From: Lepraria neglecta
Taxonomy: Eukaryota > Ascomycota > Lecanoromycetes > Lecanorales > Stereocaulaceae
DNA: 64,000 nt
Direction of reading: 5' to 3'
NCBI GenBank assembly: GCA_033220425.1
Contig: CM065648.1
Coordinates: 1,922,001 to 1,986,000, forward strand
How positions within the stretch are numbered: the first letter of the stretch is position 1; every line of letters begins with the position of its first letter. The notes beneath the pieces were generated by a model. That model was not told the DNA's origin. It was given only the letters and a program-made list of their open reading frames with translations, and did not search any database. Positions 54,782-64,000 of this stretch are shown here, piece after piece. The translations under genes and the position numbers were made by a program.

Positions 54782-56859
54782 ATGGCAAGCCGAGATGATT
54801 CCCCAGCAGCGCGTCACCGGCGGACTGCGTCTGAAGAGAGCGGTGTGCTGGGAACCGCCTTGACAGTAAGAGCCTCCATTTCTATACACTCCATGGCATT
54901 AACGGTAACAGACTCGACACATCGAAGCCTTCGGGCGGAAAGTAACCACAACAGCGAGCCACCTGATAGGTGACCCAAGCAGCAGCATCCACTATCAACA
55001 TGCAATGAGCGAACTGCAGAAGGAGCTACGACGGCCAGGGATTCAGCAAAGGGTGTTTTCTTACGCCAAAGCTTCTCCTACCGAATTGGTCCGATCCAAG
55101 CTCTCTACATCCGAGATTCAACACAGAGCCCTGACGTATCTCCCGGATGAAATCTTGGCCAATATCCCGGAAGATGAGAATGTCTATTCACTGTTTCAGG
55201 GTTTCCAGGCGACTCTACCTGAGGAGGAAAGCGAGCGCAGGAAAAAACAGCGGCGGAGTAATCTGAAGGGGCAGAAGCTATTAGAGGGCGCTGATGATGA
55301 GGAGCCGACAACCCCCTTGGAAAAGCTGAAGAAGGAGAGGCAGAAATTGAACCACAAGCTTGAGATGATGAGCGTCCGGAAGAATATGTGCTCATCAGAG
55401 ATCAGAGAGATAGACAATAAGATCTCGAATCTGAACACCATGCGCAAAATCGTTCTTGACAGGCTGGGTGACCTAGAGCAAGACGAAGTACAGATGGAGC
55501 AAGATCTCCTCGAGGCCGACAATAGGCTCGAAGACATGCTGGAAGAGCTGGACGATGCAGCAACTCTCAATCCCACAGCTACACCACCCACAGAAATCGA
55601 CATCGAAACAGAGATCACAGAGGAAGAAACGTCCTTCATGTCAGCTTCCATCTATGAAAAGCTACCCTCCCCAAAAGCAAAACGTCATAAACCCTCCCGC
55701 CGGAAATCGATGCCCATAAGACATGAGCATTTCGAAGCAGGCTCCTCTATCAAAGAATTCCAAGCCCACAACGACATGATCACAGCCCTCGATTTCGACG
55801 CCCCATTCGGCACCATGGTCACCTCAGCCCTGGACGACACAGTGCGAGTCTGGGACCTGAATCTTGGCCGGTGCATAGGTCTACTAGAAGGCCACCATGC
55901 CTCCGTCCGCTGCCTACAAGTCGAAGACAACATCGCAGCCACCGGCTCCATGGACGCGTCTATCCGCCTCTGGGATCTCAGCCAAGCAGAGTATTCGACC
56001 CGTCTTGACAGCACCAAAGAAGAGGACGCAGAAGACGACGGCTTTGCTTTCGAAGACTCGAACGAAACACCACAACCCCCGCAAACATCAAGCATGCAGT
56101 CCTGCCCCCTCTTCTCGCTCGAAGCCCACGTTGCTGAAGTGACCGCATTGCACTTCCGTGGTGACACTTTAGTATCAGGCTCCGCAGACAAGACACTCCG
56201 GCAGTGGGATCTTGTGAAAGGCCGATGCGTGCAAACGCTGGATGTCCTATGGGCTGCAGCTCAGGCATCTTCTACTATGAACAGTGGCAGTAACAACGAT
56301 GGGCAATGGCGCACCACAGGCCGGTTACCAGACGCATCAGCGGACTTTGTAGGCGCGTTACAATGTTTCGATGCTGCACTAGCATGCGGAACAGCAGATG
56401 GCATGGTTCGACTGTGGGATCTGCGAAGCGGGCAGGTACACAGAAGTCTAGTCGGCCATACCGGCCCCGTCACATGCCTCCAATTCGACGACGTGCACCT
56501 AGTGACCGGAAGCTTAGACCGTAGTATACGAGTAAGCCATTCCCAATCCCACTACACTCCACAGCCTCTAATTGAGTTTGTAGATATGGGACCTCCGCAC
56601 AGGCTCGATCCACGACGCCTACGCCTACGACAACCCAATCACAAGCATGATGTTTGACTCCCGACGCATCGTAGCAGCAGCAGGTGAACCCGTAGCCAAA
56701 ATCTACGACAAAACAGACGGCCGGCACTGGGATTGCGGGGCTGGCATGAACGCTGAGGAGGAGGGTAGAAGTCCGGCTAGTGTGGAGAGGGTGACGGTTA
56801 AGGATGGGTATTTGACAGAGGGGAGGAAAGATGGGGTTGTGGGAATTTGGACTTGTTAG
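54782..56859 (+). CDS. MDV1: Mitochondrial division protein 1 (Mdv1/Caf4)
   Basis: Exon 1 54782-54865 ([20 protein letters not shown]) joins exon 2 at 54912 ([20 protein letters not shown]), and a last exon follows the intron at about 56531-56586 ([20 protein letters not shown] to the stop at 56859). Blocks [20 protein letters not shown]-like and [18 protein letters not shown] form the Fis1-binding N-terminal region. A coiled coil follows (about residues 130-190, [20 protein letters not shown]), then a seven-bladed WD40 domain ([91 protein letters not shown]). It links Fis1 to the dynamin Dnm1 during mitochondrial fission. Confidence 0.95.
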
Positions 56860-57977
56860 TCTCGTCTCGTACGAGTAGGAGGGGCGTTTTTGCAAAAGAA
56901 GGCTCTTTGAGTGCATTGCAGACGTGTATATAGGATGGTGAACTACAATGACTGATTTAACGTTGTGAAGCCGCAGGCGAGGCACTTTCAGATATTGCGT
57001 AAGGCGATGATGGCTTGTTTGAGAGTCTGAAGTGCGGTGCACCGGCACGTGTTGATTCAAGTTTGTATTAACAACTGGAATACATGCAATTCGGTTTGAG
57101 AAGGAAATTAGGCGTGTCAAAGTGCCTGCCCCGGGAGGCACAGCGTCTCAAGAGTCCCAAATCATATCTACCTCGCCGTATGCATGCGTGCTGGACACAC
57201 ATCAGACAGAAAACGCCTCCAGATATCCTTGTCTCCCCTACCCACCATCATCCAAAATCCAAAACTGTACTTGTTACAGGTTTTCCCCCTCCCCCCACAC
57301 TCGCTCTCGCAGCTACAAAAGAAAGTTGAAATAGTGCTCCTTGCAAGCCATTATCTTGGGGGGCTCAAACTTTGTCAAATCAGAATTCTACCGCTTTTTA
57401 CTAACCAGCCGAGCTGAGTATGTCCTGCTATTGGATGGAACGAAGCTGGGTACATGGGTTTAAAACGGCCAAGAGAGGCGCTGAACTTGCAAACATTCAG
57501 GCTTCTTCACCATCTGCGAGCCATTCTACAAATTCATGGCTTTCGAGAAATGCTATTTCAACAGATTTCGTTGATAATTGGAGGTTTTGGAAAGCGGAAG
57601 TATGTTGTGGGATCAGTAAAGCATAGAGTGAATAATTATAATGCTAATGGCAATATTCTCTCTATCCTCCGTCAAAGTTTTGAGCAAAGTCTAGTACCAC
57701 CCCCATCCATCTCCATCAGATTTATCTCCGTCGTCACTGCTCCTGTTACCAGAGCATCAAACGTATCATTCCAGAAATGCGTAGAGCCGATCACAGCCGT
57801 TCCTAGTCATTTCGCCTCCGTACAATTCTCCTTCTACCAACTAATACAATGACCTTAGTCCACCCCTGGTACCTTCACCGGCTCTTGCCTTGTTGATAGT
57901 GCGAGGGGTACTTTTGTTGATTGTCCTTCATTGGATAAATAGTGGCAGATAAATTCGGTAGTCGAGTGTTAAGTCAT
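56860..57977. other. 1.1-kb convergent intergenic region
   Basis: This lies between the MDV1 and PAT1 stop codons. It contains only short frames and two T/C-rich patches; no gene, RNA or repeat recognised. Part of it must be the two 3' UTRs. Confidence 0.4.
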
Positions 57978-60736
57978 TTAGCCATCCAGCAAATCAACAT
58001 CGAGCCCAATAGCTTGCATGAAGAGATTGACGTTGCCACGTCTCTGGGAGGCCATCTCAGGTGGTAAAGTTTTGCTTTGCTGCAAAGTTTCCATAACACG
58101 GTCCCTATAAGTGTTGGATTAGAGTTATATACCAGAGGAGAACGGTATTTGGAAACAACTTACTTGACAGCAAGCACAAGTCTCTGTTGCTGCTCAGGGT
58201 TTGCCCCACTTCCAGACGCAGCCAGAAATTGCCATACATATTGGTCCTGTCCAGCGTTGACCGAGGTGAAGAAGATATCGCCGAGAAAGGGCTCAACCAT
58301 ATCGAAGAAACGATCGTACACTGTAAGCCACTGATCCCAAATATCATCCTCTGGTGCATCAAGTGCCTTGATGATGGCGGCTCTACTAAGGATCATTGTC
58401 AATATTTCAAGACCAACTCTCGTTCGAGCGACGACGTTCAGGTTAACACGCTCTATGACCAACCCCAACATGCCAATAACGATGTTCAGAGGTGCTTCAG
58501 TGACGTATGAGAATAGACTTGGTATCACAGCTTGTAGGAAGAGGTCGATCTGTTCATGCGCTATTGACGGCGAGTGAGGGCTCTGCGGTTGCGATTGGGC
58601 CAGGCGGATGACGTCCAAAACGTCAAGATTCACAATGACCATTGTCAGGATCGTAAGACGCTGGTTTTCGTCGATGTGGTTGAAGATACGGGGCATAGCC
58701 TTCTTGCCTTTGGGATACGAAAGGAATGTAATGAATGGGTGAAGGATTGCAGATTCTTCCATGATTGGCTCGGTGACTTTAAGATCCGTCCAGAGTTTCT
58801 GATTTAGGTCCCTGAAAGTCTGCTCCCAGTCAATGGCATATTGAATGGCCAGGGGGTCACTTTCTGCGGTAGGTGGGGGTCTTTGGCGACGGTCATGATC
58901 TTCCATCTTCATCAAGGTTGAGTAGACAGCCTCAATGTTCTTCAGTATCGCCTTACGGTCCGTGGTGCTCAAAGCAGCTTGAGGCTTCTTGCTTTGCCGA
59001 TTACCGAGGTCGGTGCTATCGTGTCGCTTGATGTTGAGCAATGGCTTAGGAGTCTTCGCGTTGCTGAAAGAGATTTTGCCCAAGCTGCCCTCAATAACGA
59101 GCTGCTTGTTCTTGGGTTTGGCTTTCGCAGCTTCCACAGCGCGTTGGACTTGTTGCTCCATTCTTTGCATATGGCTGTCTCCACCACGATATCTCCTACC
59201 GATACCGCCTTGACGGCCGCCAGTCCTGAACAAATAAGTTTGAGCAAAATTGCTTAGCGGTTGTTGAGGATTCTGTCTGGGCCTGTTCTCGATTTGATTG
59301 TATACCTGATAGTAGAAGTCCTCGGACAATGAAGCATCAGGATCCGGCTCATTGACGTTTCCAGTAGCGGTCATGAGCTGTTGCAGTTGAATTCGTGTTA
59401 TGAAATTCTTATCTTGGGGCGTCATAAGGCCATTGCCTTTGGAAAGCAGTAAGATTTTGTGGTTCCGCTTCGCTCTCTTGGCTTCTGCTTCCAAATAGAG
59501 ATTACGCTCTTCTTCTGGAAGATTCATAATCATACTGGGATGATGAATGATTTGCATTGGTCCTTGGGGGCCATTTTGACCTGGTAGCGGGCCCCGCTGT
59601 TGCATCTGAACGGGTACCGGCGGCTCGTTAGGTCTAGGGGCAAGTTGACCTGAGTGGCGATTGGGATTCTGTAAGATTTGGCGAGGTTGTGGCGATACAT
59701 GGGCTTCCGAGGCTTGATGTGGCATGTTCTGTCCACGTTGAAGAATCTGTGGGGGTGCTGCAGTCTGAGGGGTCGGACTAGCTTGTGTCGGCAGTTCTGC
59801 TTGCATGATCTGTGAAGACCTATGCTTGTGGTGGCTAGGCTGTTGAGCTGGCCGCTGCTGAATCCTTATCTGTCCCGAGCTAAAATCCGGTGGAGGCACG
59901 ACCTGTTGACCTTGGATGTTCTGCTGCGGCATGGCGTGTGAATATGGGATTGGGTCTTGTTGCTGAGGTGCACGTGTAATCATGGGGGCTTGTTGTTGCA
60001 TCTGCAGCATTCCAAATGGAGACGGCGCTTGAGGTTGCTGTTGAGGTGCTGGGATTGGGCTGGGCTTTTTCGGTTGAGCTCTCATTGCAGCCTCTACTTC
60101 CTCCAAGCTCATCATCTTCTTACTTGGAGCTCCGACAGAGCTTCGCTGCTGAGAAGGACCAGCGCCATAGCCGCCTTGCTGCGACTGCTGAGCTCCGTAA
60201 TCATTAGATGGTTTCGGAGGCCCAGTCCCCCACAAGCTGGCATCGACTTGTAACTCAGGTATGTACGAGGGGTTCTTGTAAGCCTCGTATCCGGTCTTGA
60301 ACGGTTTTGAGGCTTGCTTGGGTGGGCTTGAGGGAGCGGCCGTGATCTTAGACGCTGGTTGTTGACGGTTATGTTGGATGGCCTCCTCATTGATAGCATT
60401 CGAAACCTGGGAAGTGCTCCCGTAGAAATCGAAATCCTTGCCCACTGGCTTCGTTGCGCTCTCCCCGCCACCGAACGTATCATCATTGAAGTCGTCATCC
60501 GCCTCTTCTAACTGATCACCAAGCCCATCGTATGTATCATCAAAATCAATACTGTATCTGTGAGCTTGGCTGTCCTACGCGTTGCAGCATAGCACATACC
60601 TCTCATCGTCATCATCCTGACCTATCTCACGCTTCTGAGATATACTAGCAAACGGGTCGGGTGCAGTGCCAAAGCCGAGGCCTTGTGAAGGATGGCCACG
60701 ATTTTTTGGCCCGGGATCAAACCCAAAGAACGACAT
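57978..60736 (-). CDS. PAT1: PAT1, mRNA-decapping activator
   Basis: Start at 60736: MSFFGFDPGPKNRGHPSQGL, then DPFASISQKREIGQDDDDER. An intron (GTATGT...CTCACAG, about 60554-60598) is followed by YSIDFDDTYDGLGDQLEEAD and GKDFDFYGSTSQVSNAINEE-A. A long Gln/Pro-rich low-complexity region precedes MNLPEEERNLYLEAEAKRAK and LMTPQDKNFITRIQLQQLMT. The alpha-helical C-terminal domain includes AILHPFITFLSYPKGKKAMP, RIFNHIDENQRLTILTMVIV and the last exon DRVMETLQQSKTLPPEMASQ...LFMQAIGLDVDLLDG. Pat1 binds Lsm1-7 and Dhh1/Dcp2 and promotes decapping in P-bodies; the Gln/Pro-rich region suits condensate formation. Confidence 0.95.
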
Positions 60737-61367
60737 GGCACCTCCAGATTACCTCACCAACGCTATGTGCAGTCAAACTTAGTGCAAAGACGATGGCCAG
60801 AAGACACTGTCTTCTTTAGTGCCAAATCTTAGGATAGAACGACTAAGACGAATCGGCAATAGAATGAGAAATGAATAAAAAAAAGGAATGTGAATGGACA
60901 AGTTGTTTATATAGAAGGTAGATTTAATATCTCGGCGAGCTCGGTAAGTACCGCCAGCAAAAGCTTATCGTGTTGCTTCCCGAGATTTATCCGCAATTGA
61001 AAGGTTCATGCAAGGAGGCCACGCCAACAAGTCCTACAACGACTTTGCCTCTCACACGTCTCAGAGAGTTGGATATCATGATACACCTCCACACCATCAT
61101 TCATTTCGTACCATCTTCTCAAGCCCTTATTGGACTTCGCTCTTTTTAGTGTGCTTCGGCGAATCTTCAAAAAGATTGACCCGCTCCTTTGTCTCGAAAA
61201 TCAAATTCCGCTTTTGACAGACACCTACATTTCGACTCAACGTGGAAGGTTCTGAGAACCTCCGACAGCGAGGCAAACATCCAAAAGCTAGTGCTGGCAC
61301 GACATCGAAACCCTCCGTAATTCCTGACAACAGCTCGTTTGCGCCGGAAGGCGAGAGTCCCTCGAAG
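60737..61367. other. Divergent promoter region, PAT1 / mannosyltransferase
   Basis: About 630 bases. The plus-strand half likely includes the 5' UTR of the mannosyltransferase; small frames there are not protein-like. Confidence 0.4.
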
Positions 61368-62802
61368 ATGGCGGGCTCTACCAGGATTATACGTTATGTC
61401 CTGTTTGCATTTTTCGTGAGTGGCCTAACTGCAAGAGACGAGAACTCCTAACTAAGAATACCATAGGGCATCATGATTCTCTTCTTCATATCATCCTCCT
61501 CATCAATACCGAAGCCGCCTTTACCAGGCTCAAATACTATTACAAAGTGGAAAGGGAACAAGAACAAGAACGACCCGTCATCTGGCCTCGCTCCTTCATC
61601 ATCTCCCTCGTCAGAAGAACAGAAACTGGTAGATGATCGGCCTGCGCCTGGCTCGGCTGCGCCAGTAGAAGCCCCTACGTCAAATTTCACGATGGGCGCG
61701 ATACCGGCTACTGGCAAGATGAATGCGACATTTGTCACACTGGCGCGGAATTCCGACTTATGGGATATTGCGGACTCAATTCGTCAAGTCGAAGATCGGT
61801 TCAACAGGAATTACCACTACGACTGGGTGTTCCTCAACGACAAGGAGTTTGATGAAAATTTCAAGAAGGTCACGACGGCTTTGGTATCTGGGACGACCCA
61901 CTATAGTACGATACCAAAAGAGCATTGGTCATTCCCGGATTTCATCGATCAGGACAAAGCCAAGAAAGTCAGGGAAGACATGGCAGAACGGAAGATTATC
62001 TACGGAGATTCCGTAAGCTACAGACATATGTGTCGTTTCGAATCGGGCTTCTTCTTCCGCCAGCCAGTGATGCAGAATTACGAGTGGTACTGGCGGGTCG
62101 AGCCAAGCGTCAAGCTTTACTGCGACGTTGGATTTGATCCTTTCAGGGTTATGGCGGAGAATAAGAAGAAGTACAGCTTCGTCATCAGCTTGTATGAGTA
62201 TGCGGAGACCATCCCGACGATATGGGACAGCGCGAAGAAATTCATGAAGCAGCATCCGGAACATATTGCTGAGGGCAATTCTATGAAGTGGTTGAGTGAT
62301 GACGATGGAGAGAGCTACAATCATTGCCATTTCGTAGGTTCACTAAGACAGGATTGTGAATGTTGCAGCGCTGACATACATACCAGTGGTCTAACTTCGA
62401 AGTCGGAAATCTCAATTGGCTGCGATCAGACGCCTATATAAAATTCTTCGAGACCCTCGACCAGGACGGCGGTTTCTTCTATGAGCGATGGGGTGACGCT
62501 CCAGTACATTCGATAGCAGCGGGGCTCCTTCTCAAGAAAGAGGAAATTCAATTTTTTGACGACATTGCATACTGGCACGTGCCATTCACGCACTGTCCGA
62601 CATCAGAGCAAAAGCGATTAGAAAATAAGTGCGCTTGCAATCCAAAAGACAATTTCGACTGGAAAGGGTATTCATGTAAGTCACACTCCACGAGAACATC
62701 TGCAAAAATTTCGTATACTCACATACTTCTCCAGGTACAACAAGATGGTTCGACATGATGGGAATGGAGAAACCTGAGGGTTATCAAGACCAGAAAGATT
62801 AG
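61368..62802 (+). CDS. Alpha-1,2-mannosyltransferase, KRE2/KTR/MNT1 family (GT15)
   Basis: Exons 61368-61415, 61467-62333, 62387-62674 (approx.) and a last one ending at 62802. The start [16 protein letters not shown] plus exon 2 [13 protein letters not shown] forms a type II signal anchor, whose intron splits the helix. After a Pro/Ser stem, the GT15 catalytic domain includes [80 protein letters not shown] (nucleophile/YWRVEP motif), [37 protein letters not shown] and [20 protein letters not shown]. It adds alpha-1,2-mannose to O- and N-glycans in the Golgi. Residue numbers total about 415. The stop codon overlaps a strong hairpin. Confidence 0.95.
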
Positions 62803-62847
62803 AAAGGACTTTTCTGTACAGGATTTTTCTCTGTAAAAGTCCTTTCT
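62801..62847 (+). terminator. Strong hairpin at the stop codon of the mannosyltransferase gene
   Basis: AGAAAGGACTTTT (62801-62813) is followed after 21 bases by its exact complement AAAAGTCCTTTCT (62835-62847); an inner ACAG/CTGT pair (62818-62821 with 62831-62834) can extend the stem across a 4-base bulge. It begins inside the TAG stop. It may act in 3'-end formation or mRNA stability; this is inference. Confidence 0.6.
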
Positions 62848-63111
62848 GGCTTTCCTTTACATGCACGCATCAAGATGTCACGAGTAGCGGGTCGATTGTG
62901 ACATTACCTTAGCATTGGAAGATACACATTTTCGGCGCTTTCTGTGGGCGGGCTCCAATGTATCTGGCATATAGCTTTGGGCGTTTTGAGGGTTTCTTTC
63001 GATTCGATTGTATCAATATAGGAAGGGATTATTTTGCATTATTAGATCTTAATCATCTGTCTCACATCGTATCTTCCACCTTCTTGAATTTACTTAAGAA
63101 CCTGCAACGGC
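62848..63111. other. Convergent 3' UTR region
   Basis: Short gap between the mannosyltransferase hairpin and the NECAP-like stop; T-rich toward the right. No feature beyond UTR expected. Confidence 0.4.
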
Positions 63112-63906
63112 TTATTGGAATTCGCCAAACTCCCCGTCATCAAACCCCAAATCCTTCGCCATCATCTCCTCAACCCCCCTGCTCCTCCTCTTCTCCTTCC
63201 TCACCTCAGACGCACTCGGCGGCGGCGCCAGCAAAGGGAGCGCCCCGCTTCCAAACCCGTACGGCAGGGGAGTAGGTGGTGGTTTTATGGAGAACATCGC
63301 GGCACTATTCCCACCACTACTCCCACCGAAGCTCGAGTCTTCATCATCAACCTTCTTCCTCCCTCTCCTCCCAATATCAACCTTAATGGTCTGCCCCTCT
63401 TTCAACCCATAATCCTTCTTCGGCGCCTCCTTCTCCACCGCCGCTGCACCCTTCCCCTTCGGCTCCATCCCCAACACCTTCCTACACTCCTGCAAACAAA
63501 TTCCAAAATCAATAGCCTCCCCTCGCTCCTCGAATCCAATCCCCAACGTAGCTTTCATGCCCCCATCACCCACCACCCTTAACGCAAAGAAGCGCGAACT
63601 ATCCACCGCAGCTTCCACGGCTCTAGCATCTGTATATGGCGCTTTTGCGAACAGTTCCCCTGTCGATGGGTCCTCGAGTAGGATATCGCTGCTTAGCGAT
63701 TCACCAGAGCCGTCCGGGAGGGGTATTGCGGTCTCGATGATGCGAAGGCGCGCAGTGAATATTTGACGCTTGTTGTTGTCGGTTGTCCATTGGGAGGCGG
63801 TGTAGCCTTTGTTACTTGTTAGGGGTGGGATGTTGTAGATGTGGACGGCGGAGGCTATGAAGAGGACGCGTTGGATAGCCTCAGAGGTGGGGTCGGTAGA
63901 AGCCAT
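63112..63906 (-). CDS. NECAP-like adaptin-ear-binding coat-associated protein
   Basis: Single open frame of 264 aa. ASTDPTSEAIQRVLFIASAV-HIYNIPPLTSNKGYTASQW is the start of the NECAP PH-like domain, continuing with FTARLRIIETA, DILLEDPSTGELFAKAPYTD, VEAAVDSSRFFALRVVG and IGIGF-type sequence then EAIDFGICLQECRKVLG. The C-terminal tail is Lys/Gly/Pro-rich and ends FDDGEFGEFQ, which could be a short adaptor-ear-binding motif. NECAPs regulate AP-2 and clathrin-coated pit formation. The coding strand starts C-rich and ends G-rich. Confidence 0.93.
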   Translation of the reverse strand: MASTDPTSEAIQRVLFIASAVHIYNIPPLTSNKGYTASQWTTDNNKRQIFTARLRIIETAIPLPDGSGESLSSDILLEDPSTGELFAKAPYTDARAVEAAVDSSRFFALRVVGDGGMKATLGIGFEERGEAIDFGICLQECRKVLGMEPKGKGAAAVEKEAPKKDYGLKEGQTIKVDIGRRGRKKVDDEDSSFGGSSGGNSAAMFSIKPPPTPLPYGFGSGALPLLAPPPSASEVRKEKRRSRGVEEMMAKDLGFDDGEFGEFQ

Positions 63907-64000
63907 TGGGGGAGAGGTTTGTGGAGGGGTTGGAGGTTATCGCATCATTGTTATACAGCAGAAGTTCGCGACTCCAAAATAAGGACTGTAAGGTGCCGGC

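Noticed and set aside
55196-55651. 151-codon Ser-rich minus-strand frame in MDV1
   Set aside because: It is antisense of the Glu/Asp/Lys-rich coiled-coil region.
57454-57852. 132-codon frame in the MDV1-PAT1 gap
   Set aside because: No domain, signal or conserved-looking motif; composition like intergenic DNA, and it lies in a convergent 3' UTR region.

Overview
The window reads as nuclear DNA of a filamentous ascomycete (Pezizomycotina; the gene families fit Leotiomycetes, but that rank is an inference). The signs are short introns of mostly 50-75 nt with GTANGT donors, CTAAC-type branch sites and TAG/CAG acceptors, a GRG-1/CCG-1 gene, fungal STAND/NLR-type genes, and copia-like and pogo/Fot1-like elements.

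Layout. Housekeeping genes sit at both flanks and in islands. 0-5.3 kb: a DUF7908-type secreted protein, an amidase and a GRG-1-like stress gene. 5.3-15.5 kb is an accessory block: a decayed secreted-protein gene, an apparently intact secreted protein, a small cysteine-rich secreted protein, a solo LTR with a 5-bp target duplication, a copia scrap fused to a truncated rhodopsin-like membrane protein relic, and a decayed flavin monooxygenase gene. 15.8-17.1 kb: ELP4. 17.4-32 kb is dominated by self/non-self recognition architectures: a STAND-N/ankyrin protein, a decayed SesA-NB-ARC-TPR receptor, and (after RPB8 and a Nudix hydrolase) a divergent pair made of a HeLo-like pseudokinase and a 1409-aa kinase-ankyrin-membrane protein. 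32-36.3 kb holds mobile DNA: a 704-bp TIR element with TA duplication, a pair of direct repeats, a C2H2 zinc-finger gene, a 48-bp tandem repeat and a 638-bp pogo/Fot1 deletion derivative with perfect 47-bp inverted repeats.

From 36.7 kb to the end the window is mostly core genome: OPI10/Hikeshi, a decayed DUF3445 gene, LEA1 (U2A'), an RNase III-like protein lacking some active-site residues, VPS15, a small conserved fungal protein, GMP synthase (GUA1, about 16 exons), BCP1, chorismate mutase (ARO7), MDV1/CAF4, PAT1, a KRE2/MNT1-family mannosyltransferase and a NECAP-like endocytic protein.

No operon logic applies. The functional theme that stands out is the 17-32 kb concentration of signalling and incompatibility-type genes, one of them decayed, next to mobile elements. 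A second theme is compositional: many exons here begin C-rich on the coding strand and end G-rich, and the pattern restarts at introns.
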